Shown: positions 22,707-36,000 of the stretch, piece by piece
How the letters are laid out: every line of letters begins with the position of its first letter
How positions within the stretch are numbered: position 1 is the first letter of the stretch
NCBI RefSeq assembly: GCF_001640365.1
Contig: NZ_LWMI01000017.1
Coordinates: forward strand, 62,001-126,000
Length of the DNA: 64,000 bases
Reading direction: 5' to 3'
Source of the DNA: Candidatus Arsenophonus triatominarum
Lineage (GTDB): Bacteria; Pseudomonadota; Gammaproteobacteria; Enterobacterales; Enterobacteriaceae
Translations under genes and position numbers: made by a program
The notes under the pieces: generated by a model
The model's input: only the letters and a program-made list of their open reading frames with translations
Told to the model about the DNA's origin: nothing
The model's database searches: none

Positions 22707-22831
22707 GTAGTGTTCAAAAATCTGTGTCATATCTTAAACTCAAAAAAAAGAGGTATGACATATGAGAAATCAATCATTTAATTTTGATGAAGCGTTGAAG
22801 CAATTACAATCAGGTAAAAATTTACTCGGTA
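22707..22831 (+). mobile_element. IS256 5' fragment
   Basis: Left end GTAGTGTTCAAAAATCTGTG and the first codons of the transposase (MRNQSFNFDEALKQLQSGKN) up to the IS3 boundary. Confidence 0.85.
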
Positions 22832-23225
22832 TGTAGTGGCATACTAAATTTGGCCATCTAAGTTGAGGTGATATGCTTACCTCATAATTTTTATAGGTGC
22901 CGAAATGAGTAAAATAATTACTGCTGAATTTAAATGTGAAACCGCCAAATTAGTCCTTGACCAAAATTACACCTACCAGGAAGCCGCGAAAGGCATGAAC
23001 GTCAGTCTTTCAGCGATTAGCCGGTGGGTAAGAGCCCTTCGTTTAGAACGTCAAGGGAAAACATCGCCTGGTCTGCCATTAACACCTGAACAAATTGAGT
23101 TCAGAGAAATGAAGAAAAAAAATCCACCGGCTGGAAATGGAGAATGACATCTTAAAAAAGGCTACTGCGCTCTTAATGTCCGACTCACTGAAAAATTTTC
23201 GGTAGTTGAAAGCTAAGAGTGCTTT

Positions 23226-24262
23226 AAAATAGTTGCTGAATAGAGACTTGCATTTTTTGTCACGCTATAGACAATAAAAAGAGGTTTAACTTAGAAAATA
23301 ACGGTTTGAAATGATCAACAAAGAGCGGTTGTTACGAGATAATCGTTTATGTAAAGCAATCATTGGATTATCAGTCGAAGAATTGAAAAATTTAGCCGCT
23401 GAATTTTCAGCTTGTTATTTGATTTATCGGAAAAAGAATCGAAAAGATCACGAGCGGCAGATGGGTGCAGGGCAGAAAGGATTTATCCCAACCCCATTAG
23501 ATAAACTGCTTTTTATTTTATTGTATTTAAAATGTTATCCGACCTATGATTTGCAAGGACTTCTTTTTGGTTTAGATAGAACACGGGTATGTCGCTGGGT
23601 AAAAATATTATTGCCGGTTTTAGAGATGACCTTGGGGCGAGAATGTGTTTTGCCCGCTCGTCAAATTCGCTCTGCTGAGGAATTTTTTCGCGCCTTTCCT
23701 GGAGTTAAAGACGTCTTTATTGATGGGACAGAGCGACCTGTCCAAAAGCCTAAGAATCTGCGTCGGCGAAAAAAAATGTATTCGGGAAAGAAAAGACAGA
23801 CCACTCGAAAAGGGCTTATTATGACTGACGAAACGAGGAAAATTGGATTTATCCCCATGATCAAAAATGGGCGCCGTCACGATAAACGCTTACTCGATAA
23901 AGTCGATATAATTCGCCATATTCCCCCTGAGGTAACCATCTGGGCCGATACCGGTTTTCAAGGTATAGATAAACAGCATCCTAATACACAAATCCCAAAA
24001 AAAGGAACTCGAAAAAGACCTTTATCGCCTGAACAAAAACAAGAAAATAAAATAATCTCGGGCATCCGTATTACGGTTGAACACGCCATCGCGGGTATCA
24101 AGCGCCTCGGTTGTATGACCCAAATTTTACGGAATCGTAGACCCTTTATTGATGATACCTTTTTACTCCTTAGTGCCGGTCTTTGGAATTTCCATCTCAG
24201 AACAGCCTAAAATTTACTTCAATCACCGAAATACCCTTATTTCACTATTAAGCAACACGCTT
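23226..24262 (+). mobile_element. IS5-family element, complete, between orfA and orfB of IS3
   Basis: 1037 bp, flanked by TTT on both sides, restoring GTGCTTTATCC when removed. The 299-codon transposase (23311-24210) is intact and identical in sequence to the copy in traI. Confidence 0.95.
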
Positions 24263-24815
24263 TTTATCCGGTGAAAACTTTGTGTCGTATTTTTAATGTT
24301 CACCGAAGCAGTTATCGCTATTGGTGTCGGCCTAAGGAGCCAGATATTGAGCGGACGATAAAACGTAGCCTAGTCAGCGAAGCGTGGAACGTTAGTGGCG
24401 GCTCTGCTGGCGCAAGGACTATCGCCACGATGGTTACCAATACACACAACGTGAAACGTGGGCGGTGGTTAGCGGGTAAGTTGATGAAAGAATTAATCAT
24501 CGTCAGTTGCCAAGAGCGAAAACATAAATACAACAGCGGTGGAAATGAACGTATTGATATTCCAAATCTGCTCAATAGGCAGTTCGCTGTTACAAAGCCT
24601 GACCAGGTTTGGTGCGGCGATGTAACCTATATTTGGACAGGCTCACGATGGGCCTATCTGGCTGTGGTATTGGATTTGTTTGCCCGAAAACCGGTGGGCT
24701 GGGCAATGTCATTTGCACCAGACTCAGAATTAACCGCCAAAGCACTACAAATGGCTTGGGAACTACGTGGGCATCCCAAACAGGTGATGTTCCATAGTGA
24801 TCAGGGAAGTCATTA

Positions 24816-26733
<1,918 letters not shown>

Positions 26734-26843
26734 GTACTGCTCAGTCAGCCATTATTCGCTACATAACCCTAACGCCAAACGAATCAGAGCGACTGTTCCG
26801 TGAACAGTCAGGGTAGGGTGGCCAATTTTAGTTGACCACTACA

Positions 26844-26924
26844 AATTTCATCCGGCAGCCAAATCTCAAAGAAGTCTTTAGCCGTCTTTTTTTCACTCAG
26901 AAATTGGCGAAATACAGCATCATG
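26844..26924 (-). pseudogene. Rpn/YhgA-type PD-(D/E)XK nuclease, fragment downstream of IS481
   Basis: Reads HDAVFRQFLSEKKTAKDFFE and IWLPDEI on the minus strand. Joined to 29326-29359 after removal of the IS481 composite (7-bp duplication CATCATG), the start becomes MIKKFTPTPHDAVFRQFL, the conserved N-terminus of the Rpn family of recombination-promoting nucleases. It is cut again by IS3 at 26843. Confidence 0.8.
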
Positions 26925-29325
26925 TATATTAGTCTTAACTTAATCCGACAATTCTGATTTAAAAAAGAGCGTTACCGGTTTTAATTAACATCATTAGATA
27001 ATTAAATAAAAGGTAATTCTATGTATCAAACAAATAATCCTATCATCAAACATAAAGTCGGGTTACTTAACCTCGCTGAAGAGCTTAATAACGTCTCAAA
27101 AGCCTGTAAGATTATGGGGGTATCCCGAGATACGTTTTATCGCTACCAGGAACTTGTTAACGATGGTGGGATAGACGCTTTAATTAATCAAAATCGACGG
27201 GTTCTGTCCGTCAGTATACGTAACACCGGTAACCCATGCTGGGAATAAAAAGGGAGAACCTTGTCATTTAATAAATTGTATTAGTCTTAACTTAATCCGA
27301 CAATTCTGATTTAAAAAAGAGCGTTACCGGTTTTAATTAACATCATTAGATAATTAAATAAAAGGTAATTCTATGTATCAAACAAATAATCCTATCATCA
27401 AACATAAAGTCGGGTTACTTAACCTCGCTGAAGAGCTTAATAACGTCTCAAAAGCCTGTAAGATTATGGGGGTATCCCGAGATACGTTTTATCGCTACCA
27501 GGAACTTGTTAACGATGGTGGGATAGACGCTTTAATTAATCAAAATCGACGGGTGCCTAACGTAAAAAATAGAGTAGATGAACAGATTGAAAGCGCTGTA
27601 GTCGAGTATGCGATTGAATACCCTGCACACGGTCAACACCGCAGTAGTAATGAACTAAGAAAAAAAGGCATTTTTGTTTCGGGGAGTGGCGTTCGCTCTA
27701 TTTGGCTGCGCCATAATCTCGAAAATTTTACAAAACGCCTAAAAGCGCTTGAAGATAAAATCGCAACAGAAGGAATTATCCTGTCAGAATCACAAATCAG
27801 TGCTCTAGAAAAGAAAGCGCAAGATGATGAAGCCTGTGGTGAGATTGAAACAGCGCATCCAGGTTATCTGGGTTCACAAGATACTTTTTATGTCGGTCAT
27901 TTAAAAGGCGTTGGTCGTGTTTATCAACAAACTTACATTGATACTTACAGTAAAGTCGTTCATTGTAAGCTTTACACAACAAAAAGCGCGATAACGGCGG
28001 CAGATTTATTAAATGACAAGGTTCTCCCTTTTTATTCCCAGCATGGGTTACCGGTGTTACGTATACTGACGGACAGAGGCAGTGAGTATTGTGGTAAAGT
28101 TGAACATCACGATTATCAACTTTATCTCGCTATCAATGATATTGATCATACAAAAACTAAAGCTCGTTCACCTCAAACTAATGGGATTTGTGAACGCTTT
28201 CATAGAACTGTATTACAAGAGTTCTATCAGGTGGCTTTTCGTAAGAAAATCTATAGGGCTTTAAATGAATTACAAGCTGATTTAGATAAATGGTTAGCGG
28301 AATATAATAACCAACGCACTCATCAAGGAAAAATGTGTTGCGGTCGAACTCCTATGGCAACTTTACACGATGGAAAACAACTTTGGAGAGAGAAAGATTT
28401 AAATCAAATTTAACCTGACAGGTACTGTATAAATAACCGGCAACTGTCAGATTAAGTCTGAGCTACTACAAATAAATCTGCCGCCGTTATCGCGCTTTTT
28501 GTTGTGTAAAGCTTACAATGAACGACTTTACTGTAAGTATCAATGTAAGTTTGTTGATAAACACGACCAACGCCTTTTAAATGACCGACATAAAAAGTAT
28601 CTTGTGAACCCAGATAACCTGGATGCGCTGTTTCAATCTCACCACAGGCTTCATCATCTTGCGCTTTCTTTTCTAGAGCACTGATTTGTGATTCTGACAG
28701 GATAATTCCTTCTGTTGCGATTTTATCTTCAAGCGCTTTTAGGCGTTTTGTAAAATTTTCGAGATTATGGCGCAGCCAAATAGAGCGAACGCCACTCCCC
28801 GAAACAAAAATGCCTTTTTTTCTTAGTTCATTACTACTGCGGTGTTGACCGTGTGCAGGGTATTCAATCGCATACTCGACTACAGCGCTTTCAATCTGTT
28901 CATCTACTCTATTTTTTACGTTAGGCACCAGAGGCAGTGAGTATTGTGGTAAAGTTGAATATCACGATTATCAACTTTATCTCGCTATCAATGATATTGA
29001 TCATACAAAAACTAAAGCTCGTTCACCTCAAACTAATGGGATTTGTGAACGCTTTCATAAAACTGTATTACAAGAGTTCTATCAGGTGGCTTTTCGTAAG
29101 AAAATCTATAGAGCTTTAAATGAATTACAAGCTGATTTAGATAAATGGTTAGCGGAATATAATAACCAACGCACTCATCAAGGAAAAATGTGTTGCGGTC
29201 GAACTCCTATGGCAACTTTACACGATGGAAAACAACTTTGGAGAGAGAAAGATTTAAATCAAATTTAACCTGACAGGTACTGTATAAATAACCGGTAACT
29301 GTCAGATTAAGTCTGATCTACTACA
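26925..29325 (+). mobile_element. IS481 element with an internal inversion, carrying a nested IS481
   Basis: Outer ends at 26925 (second base changed to A) and 29325, with 7-bp target duplication CATCATG. The transposase 5' part (27021-27202) and 3' part (28930-29267) are in plus orientation, but the middle (27203-28929) is inverted. Both junctions show a 3-bp overlap (GGT and AGA). A second IS481 sits inside the inverted part. Confidence 0.9.
27277..28470 (+). mobile_element. IS481 element, complete reference copy
   Basis: 1194 bp flanked by the 7-bp duplication AATAAAT. The transposase (27373-28413, 346 codons) has an N-terminal helix-turn-helix (NVSKACKIMGVSRDTFYRYQ) and an rve-type DDE core (DTFYVGHLKGVGRVYQQTYI, ILTDRGSEYCG, SPQTNGICERFHR). 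It is the only IS481 copy in the window with an open transposase frame. Confidence 0.95.
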
Positions 29326-29359
29326 CATCATGGGGCGTTGGGGTGAATTTTTTAATCAT
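29326..29359 (-). pseudogene. Rpn-type nuclease, N-terminal codons
   Basis: ATG at 29359-29357 starts MIKKFTPTPHD, continued at 26924 across the IS481 insertion. Rpn proteins are often multicopy and frequently decayed; a second remnant lies at 45418. Confidence 0.75.
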
Positions 29360-29392
29360 TTAAGATTTAAGCGTACCTTCTAATATACTGAC

Positions 29393-29432
29393 ATGCTGAT
29401 ATGCTGATATGCTGATATGCTAATATGCTGAT
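29393..29432 (+). repeat. Five tandem copies of an 8-bp repeat on the effector stop codon
   Basis: Units ATGCTGAT x3, ATGCTAAT, ATGCTGAT. The minus-strand stop codon of the effector gene (29422-29420) is created inside the fourth unit by its single base difference. Confidence 0.95.
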
Positions 29433-30541
29433 GGATAATTTTCCCTATTCTCTAAAATAAAATTATCTATTTCTTTGAGTAATTCTGGTTTATTAACATT
29501 TGTTTTATCTACTTTCGCATAAATATCACCATTTATTGGTCCTTTATAATATTTATTAGACGAAATTTGTGATGAATTAAATTGAATTTCCTCATAAATA
29601 GGTTCATTACTCTGGTTGTATGACTCTAAATGAATAGGTTGATTATGGAGTTCATAAGAACTATGAAATCTTTCTTTAAAAGGATTTTGATATAACCAAA
29701 TAACTTGACTATTAAATTCCTCAGCTAAAAATTTTATTACCTCTTTTTTTGCTTTTTCCTCAATTTTATGTAAATTGGCATAGGCTTTATAAAGCCATTC
29801 TTTAGGTGTCCGTCGCGTGTCAAAAACTTCATTAACATCTATATATCTTTGTGCTGAGTTATTGTAATAATCGAAACATTTTATTTGTAACGAAATCCAT
29901 TCTTGAATAATACGTGGCTCTTGTACCATTTTTTCTTTTGTAAAATCGTTTAATAAATTCAAATGAAAATTTCTTTTATTTAAAAAATAAATTTCTTTAG
30001 TTGGCGCTGAAATACCTTTTATTTCACCATTAGGCATATAAGATATTTTATCTAAAGCGTTAAAAACATTTTCACTCTTCTTAAGATTGTTGGTCTCTAA
30101 GAATCCACTTTTATTGGTTAATTCTGCTTCTTTGATAGCAGAAATATCTTTTTTTGTATTTTTTACTCCATACACGAATTGATGTTCATCAATTACTCCA
30201 GTTATAGAAAAGGTAAAAATACAGTTTTCTTTTTCTTGTTTTATAGACGCTTGGAATTTATCTTTATAAGAGGGATATACCATTTCACTGAGTTTATGAA
30301 AAGAAACTATTTTTTTAAATACTTCTTGATTGCTTAACCCATCATTATTGTGAGTTAACTCGTAAATGTGCTTCAATGCTTCACTTTTATTGGTTCCACA
30401 AAGCCAGTCTTTAATTTTTTCCCATACTCCAATATATGTAGCTTCTTCTTTTGAAGAACTATTAATAGCGTGCTGAACATCTTCATGGCTAAGGGTTCTA
30501 TCGAATAGGAATAAAGAATTACCTTGAATAGGAAGTGACAT
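29420..30541 (-). CDS. Putative T3SS effector: WEK-type N-terminus with C-terminal EPIYA-like motifs
   Basis: A 373-residue protein. The N-terminus has WEKIKDWLCGT (40-50), like the WEK(I/M)xxFF translocation signal of Salmonella SPI-2 effectors (SifA: WEKIKDFFFST). The region 1-110 is shared with the proteins at 42889 and 43886 (INSSSKEEATYIGVWEKIKD, then EALKHIYELTHN). The middle part is unrecognised. The C-terminus carries EPIYEEI (Y316) and GDIYAKV (Y341), which resemble the EPIYA-type tyrosine phosphorylation sites of CagA, Tir and Bep proteins. Delivery by T3SS and phosphorylation by host kinases are inference. A ribosome site AGGAGC precedes ATG. The stop codon lies inside an 8-bp tandem repeat, so slippage would change the C-terminus. 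Confidence 0.75.
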   Translation of the reverse strand: MSLPIQGNSLFLFDRTLSHEDVQHAINSSSKEEATYIGVWEKIKDWLCGTNKSEALKHIYELTHNNDGLSNQEVFKKIVSFHKLSEMVYPSYKDKFQASIKQEKENCIFTFSITGVIDEHQFVYGVKNTKKDISAIKEAELTNKSGFLETNNLKKSENVFNALDKISYMPNGEIKGISAPTKEIYFLNKRNFHLNLLNDFTKEKMVQEPRIIQEWISLQIKCFDYYNNSAQRYIDVNEVFDTRRTPKEWLYKAYANLHKIEEKAKKEVIKFLAEEFNSQVIWLYQNPFKERFHSSYELHNQPIHLESYNQSNEPIYEEIQFNSSQISSNKYYKGPINGDIYAKVDKTNVNKPELLKEIDNFILENRENYPSAY

Positions 30542-30641
30542 AATAGCTCCTTTTTTACCTCAAATTTGTTTTTATTATTACAAATAAACAAGGTATAGTG
30601 AATACGCTATATATGTATACTTCATCACATAATCCAGCCAT

Positions 30642-30677
30642 ACAAAAACGCCCCCTATCTTCTCAGGGGCATTTTTG
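30642..30677 (-). terminator. Rho-independent terminator
   Basis: Stem GCCCC/GGGGC with an A-tract on one side and a T-tract on the other (GCATTTTT), so it could act in both directions. It ends the gene remnant at 30682-30955 on the minus strand. Confidence 0.7.
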
Positions 30678-30955
30678 CTTTAATGACTCGGACTAAATCG
30701 GTATTTCTTCCGTTCTTCGAGCACTGCGCCCGTCTCTTTGGCGTTTTTGTCCGCCTCAAAAAATCCGTGGACGATTCACCGTCTGGAAATCGCCAAGCGT
30801 TACTGCCGTTTGCGAGCCTTGCCATCCACACTTCGCTATCTTTGTTGGGTGGAATTAACCGCTTTTTGCTCGCTTTCATTTTTTCACGGAGTTGAATTTT
30901 TTCGTCATCAGACAACTCGGCGGACAATACTGTACAATGCTCAACGATTTCAGCA
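30655..30955 (-). pseudogene. Unidentified gene remnant, frameshifted, 5' end lost
   Basis: One frame reads ELSDDEKIQLREKMKASKKR, then EVWMARLANGSNAWRFPDGE. After that the better protein-like frame is another one, FFEADKNAKETGAVLEERKK ending YRFSPSH at 30682, just before the terminator. A frameshift in between is likely. A copy of the same 3' end occurs at 45621-45663. Not recognised. The 5' end is removed by IS3 at 30956. Confidence 0.5.
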
Positions 30956-31776
30956 TGTAGTGGCATACTAAATTTGGCCACCTAAGTTGAGGTGATATGC
31001 TTACCTCATAATTTTTATAGGTGCCGAAATGAGTAAAATAATTACTGCTGAATTTAAATGTGAAACCGCCAAATTAGTCCTTGACCAAAATTACACCTAC
31101 CAGGAAGCCGCGAAAGGCATGAACGTCAGTCTTTCAGCGATTAGCCGGTGGGTAAGAGCCCTTCGTTTAGAACGTCAAGGGAAAACATCGCCTGGTCTGC
31201 CATTAACACCTGAACAAATTGAGTTCAGAGAAATGAAGAAAAAAATCCACCGGCTGGAAATAGAGAATGACATCTTAAAAAAGGCTACTGCGCTCTTAAT
31301 GTCCGACTCACTGAAAAATTTTCGGTAGTTGAAAAGCTAAGAGTGCTTTATCCGGTGAAAACTTTGTGTCGTATTTTTAATGTTCACCGAAGCAGTTATC
31401 GCTATTGGTGTCGGCCTAAGGAGCCAGATATTGAGCGGACGATAAAACGTAGCCTAGTCAGCGAAGCGTGGAACGTTAGTGGCGGCTATGCTGGCGCAAG
31501 GACTATCGCCACGATGGTTACCAATACACACAACGTGAAACGTGGGCGGTGGTTAGCGGGTAAGTTGATGAAAGAATTAATCATCGTCAGTTGCCAAGAG
31601 CGAAAACATAAATACAACCGCGGTGGAAATGAACGTATTGATATTCCAAATCTGCTCAATAGGCAGTTCGCTGTTACAAAGCCTGACCAGGTTTGGTGCG
31701 GCGATGTAACCTATATTTGGACAGGCTCACGATGGGCCTATCTGGCTGTGGTATTGGATTTGTTTGCCCGAAAACC
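30956..31776 (+). mobile_element. IS3-family element, 5' part
   Basis: Left end, complete orfA (31029-31328) and the first ~145 codons of orfB (to FARKP) up to a MITE-1 fragment at 31777. Confidence 0.92.
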
Positions 31777-31926
31777 AAAGCAATGGTTAATTTGCAAGTT
31801 ACTAAAACGTATAAATTTGTTTAAATTACAATAAGTTGCTTTTTATTTATAAGATTTTGTCTATTTATATATTATGCTGAATTAAACTTAAAAATAGAGC
31901 GTTTTTTTATTGGTGCGAAACTCGTG
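31777..31926 (-). mobile_element. MITE-1, partial
   Basis: Matches MITE-1 in reverse, lacking the first ~45 bp, and ends GTGCGAAACTCGTG. Confidence 0.88.
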
Positions 31927-32388
31927 TAATCGATTCATTTCACCGAGAAGCCAACGGTTGGCGTGAATAATAGGTCAATATTCACAAGGCATGGTAAAAG
32001 TGATATGCTGCCAAGGAACTTCGGGTAACCAAGCTAGTGTATTGTTAATCCATTGTAGGCAAGCTTTGACGCCACAATGTGGGCAGCTTCGACTTTTGCA
32101 GGTAAATTAATCCGTTTCTCAGAATTACATTGAGGGTCAGGACAGCGCCAAATTGACCACCCCATAAGCGAAGTTCCGCAAGCTATAATCTTTACCATGG
32201 TTTCCATCACAACAGTGCGGACACTATCAGGGGGTTGGCGATTAAGCCAATTGAGCCAGCGTTGACCAAATTGAAAAACATGACTAAAACGCGGTGACAT
32301 AAAAGGGACCAAAAGATTGAGAAAATAGGTATCGGGTTATACCAGTACTAACAAGCAATGACAAGTCGTCGCCATAGGCGACCATCTT
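31927..32388 (-). mobile_element. IS91-family 5' part
   Basis: Encodes the N-terminal region (MVPFMSPRFSHVFQFGQRW) through the zinc-binding part, with a frameshift near 32105, and the left end ...CGCCATAGGCGACCATCTT. Confidence 0.85.
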
Positions 32389-32861
32389 GATCAAATTCGC
32401 AATAGCTTACGTTATATGCCAGTAAAGACCAAAAAGCCTTTATGGCTGATTTAAAGCCGGTTTATCGTGCAGATACTAAGCGGCTGCTGAGCCTTGATGA
32501 ACTGGAAACGAAATGGGGTGAAAAATACCCGATAGTGCTAGAATCCTGGCGAAGTAAATGGGAGTTGCTCAGTGCTTATTTTCGATACCCTAAAGCCATT
32601 AGAAAACCCATTTATACGACCAATGTAGTAGAGGCGGTTCATCGGTAGTTTAGGATATTAACTAAAACCAAAGGGGCTTTTCCTAATGAAAACAGCTTAT
32701 TAAAATTACTCTATATTGGCATCAATCAGGTATCCAACAAATGGACTATGCCGATTAGTAACTGGGCGTTAACCATTGCTCAATTGTCCATCTATTTTAA
32801 AGGGCGCCTAGATGGTATAATCAAAATATAAAATCCCCTGACACATAATTATGAACACCCT
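32389..32861 (+). mobile_element. IS256 3' part
   Basis: Encodes the C-terminal third of the transposase (DELETKWGEKYP, IYTTNVVEAVHR) with a TAG replacing Gln at 32646 and a one-base loss near 32482. Right end ...ATGAACACCCTC. Confidence 0.85.
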
Positions 32862-32992
32862 CCGGTCTAACTCCTATGGCAACTTTATACGAGGGAAAAC
32901 AACTTTGGCGAGAAAAAGATTTAAATCAAATTTAACCTGACAGATACTGTATAAATAACCGGTAACTATCAGATCAAGTATGAGCTACTACA
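32862..32992 (+). mobile_element. IS481 3' fragment
   Basis: Reads GLTPMATLYEGKQLWREKDL then NQI stop, plus the right end ...GAGCTACTACA. More diverged than the other IS481 copies. Confidence 0.8.
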
Positions 32993-33055
32993 CATAAATC
33001 CCCGCCATTCACAACGGGTTTTTACGGCTATTTTTGATAATGTGGTTTATGAAGG

Positions 33056-36000
33056 TTATTCGTCACCTCTTTTCATATTTCTTGGATTATTTTGCATATC
33101 GCCAATAATATTATAGAAATAGGATTTTGTATCTGAATCAGCCCAGCCATTGATCTTGAAAGTCGCCCTCAAATCAGTACCTATGGTGGTAGCTTTATAA
33201 CTTTTAGTATAGATACCACTATCTTTATCTTTTTCTGTCCAAGATTTATTTTCTGCTGTTGTATTTGGGAGGTTTACTACATAAATTTTATTGGAATCTA
33301 AATCTCCAGCTTTCCCAGTTATGCCTTTATCTTTCGCATCTTTTAAGGTTAGCGTAACCTTTATTTCTTCATCTTTATTATAGGTGACTTTATCTAGCTT
33401 AATCTTTGAATGTGTCGGCATAGGGTAATTAGAAGTAATTTTGTAGTCTGCTGATTCAATCTTCCAGTTTGAAAACTGTAAAGTTGCTTTTTGATTACCA
33501 CTTTCAACATCAGCTATATAGATTTTAGTATAGATGCCATTATTGTTCTTATCTTTCCATGAATCATTTGTTGCTTTTGCATTTGGTACTTTTACATACG
33601 TGTTGGAAGCTAATTCCATAGCTTTACCTGTTATATTATTACCTTTAACATCTTTCAAGGTGACTGTAACTAGCATATCATCACCTTTGTTATAGATATT
33701 TTTGTCTAACGTAATTGTTGACTTCATATACGCAGGGTTACCGGTAGTAATTGCGTAATTAGCTGATTCAACTGCACTCTTCCAATATGGAAGCTTTACA
33801 GTTGCTTTCAGGTTTTCACCTACAGTCTCGGCCTTATAGATTGTAGTATAGGTCCCAGCTTCATTTTCTTTCCATTTTTCACCTATTTTCATTTTTGCAT
33901 TCGGTACTGTTACTACCGCATCAGTTAATTCTGCAACTTTTCCAGTTACGCTATTACCATACAAATCTTTCAAGGTTACCGTAACCAGCATATCACTCCC
34001 TGATGGATATTTAGTGTCACCTAACGTAATTGTTGACTTCTCAGTCGCAGGATTACCGGCAGTAATAGCGTAACCACTTGAGCTAACTGAATCCTTCCAG
34101 TCTTTTAGTTTAAAAGTCGTTTTTAGTCCAACCCCTACATTTTCTGCCTTATATACTATAGTATAGATCCCCGCTTCCTTTTCTTCCCATGTGGCACCTT
34201 CTTTTACTTTAGAATTTGGTACGTCTATTTCTGTTATGGAGGTTAATTCTAAGGCCTTTCCGGTTATGCTATTACCTTCTCCATCTTTCAAAGTTACGGT
34301 AACCAGCATATCACTCCCTGCTGGATAGATTTTTTTATCTAATGTAATGGCTGAATTTTCATGCGCATTGTTACCAGCAGTAACAGCGTAGTCAGCTGAT
34401 TTAAGCTTAGCATTCCAGTAGTTCATCTTAAAAGTTGCTTTTAGGCCAGCGCCTAGATCATGAGCTCTAAACTGTATAACATAGATACCATCTTCTTGTT
34501 CTTCCCATTTGGTGTTTTCTTTCGCCCTTGCATTTGGTACATCCAGTTCTGCAGTGTCGGTCAATTCTGAGGCTTTTCCGGTTACACTATTCCCATACAA
34601 ATCTTTCAAGGTTACCGTAACATTTATGTCACTATTTGCGGGATAGCTTGTTTTATCTAACGTAATTGTTGACTTCATATACGCAGGGTTACCGGTAGTA
34701 ATTGCGTAATTAGCTGATTCAGTTGTACCCTTCCAATCTGGAAGCTTTACAGTCGCTTTCAGGTTTTCACCTACAGTCTCGGCCTTATAAATTGTAGTAT
34801 AGGTCCCAGCTTCATTTTCTTTCCATTTTTCACCTATTTTCATTTTTGCATTTGGTACATTTACTACATTAGTCGAAGTGAGTTCTGAGGCTTTTCCTGT
34901 TATGCTATTATATTTCCCATCTTTCAAGGTTACCGTAACCTTCATATCACTATTTGCGGGATAGATGTCTTTATCTAAAGTAATCGTTGAATTCTCATGC
35001 GCATTCTCTCTATCAGGTATGACTTTGATTAAAGTGATGGCTTTGTTTGATTCATTACCTTTATTATCTATTCCTACAGCAGTCAATTGATATTCTTGAG
35101 GAGGATTGTTGTTTGTTTTATTAATATACTGTGGAAGGGCAAGTTTTACTTGACTGCTTGACATCTTGCGATAACGTCCACCATCTGAGATAAAATTAGC
35201 GGAAGGTTCCCAACGAACATCTTTCAAACCATATTTTGCATTATTAACAGTCGCTGAAATAGTAATTATTTTTCCTGCTTTCTCTGTTATTGCATTTGGT
35301 GTGGAAATGCTAATTATATTTTGCTTACGATATTCCATAACAATATCATAATTCCGATCGACAAAATCATACTTATTGCCAACCAAACTATGCATCATAC
35401 CAACTGAATCATGGTCTAACTGTTGTGACAATGGTACCCCAAAACGATAAGTAATATCTAAACCAAGCATTGTGTTATTAACATCACCGACCGAACGCTC
35501 GCCTTTCAGGGTGATTAAGGGGATTGGCGTGTAATTCACACCAAATGTGAATGAGTAAGGGTCTTTTTTTAACTCATTTGGATTAGCACCCGTAGCAAGG
35601 TGAACAGCTTTGCCAAAATATTGCTCATATTTGATGCTACCACCCAATTGAGGGTAAGCGGGTAAATACGCTTGAGCGTTAATATCAAAACCAGATGCTG
35701 GACGCTCAATATAATTATCCATTACGGATATCTTTGATTGGTGCCAGTTGGTCAAGCCAAAATAACTATTAGCCGCCAGTTTTAGATAATCTGTCCACGC
35801 TTCACCGCCAATGCCTAATCTGGAATTTCTACCAGTATAATCATAATCATAAAAGGTATTAATGCCACACATCCAATTTTTATAATATTGACGATAGCCA
35901 AATCCAAGGTTAGCTGTGTTTCTTTCTGTATTATTTCTGATTCCAAACTGGGTAAATAAAAGACTATTATGCCCATCAATAACAGGTAATAAAAAATCCC

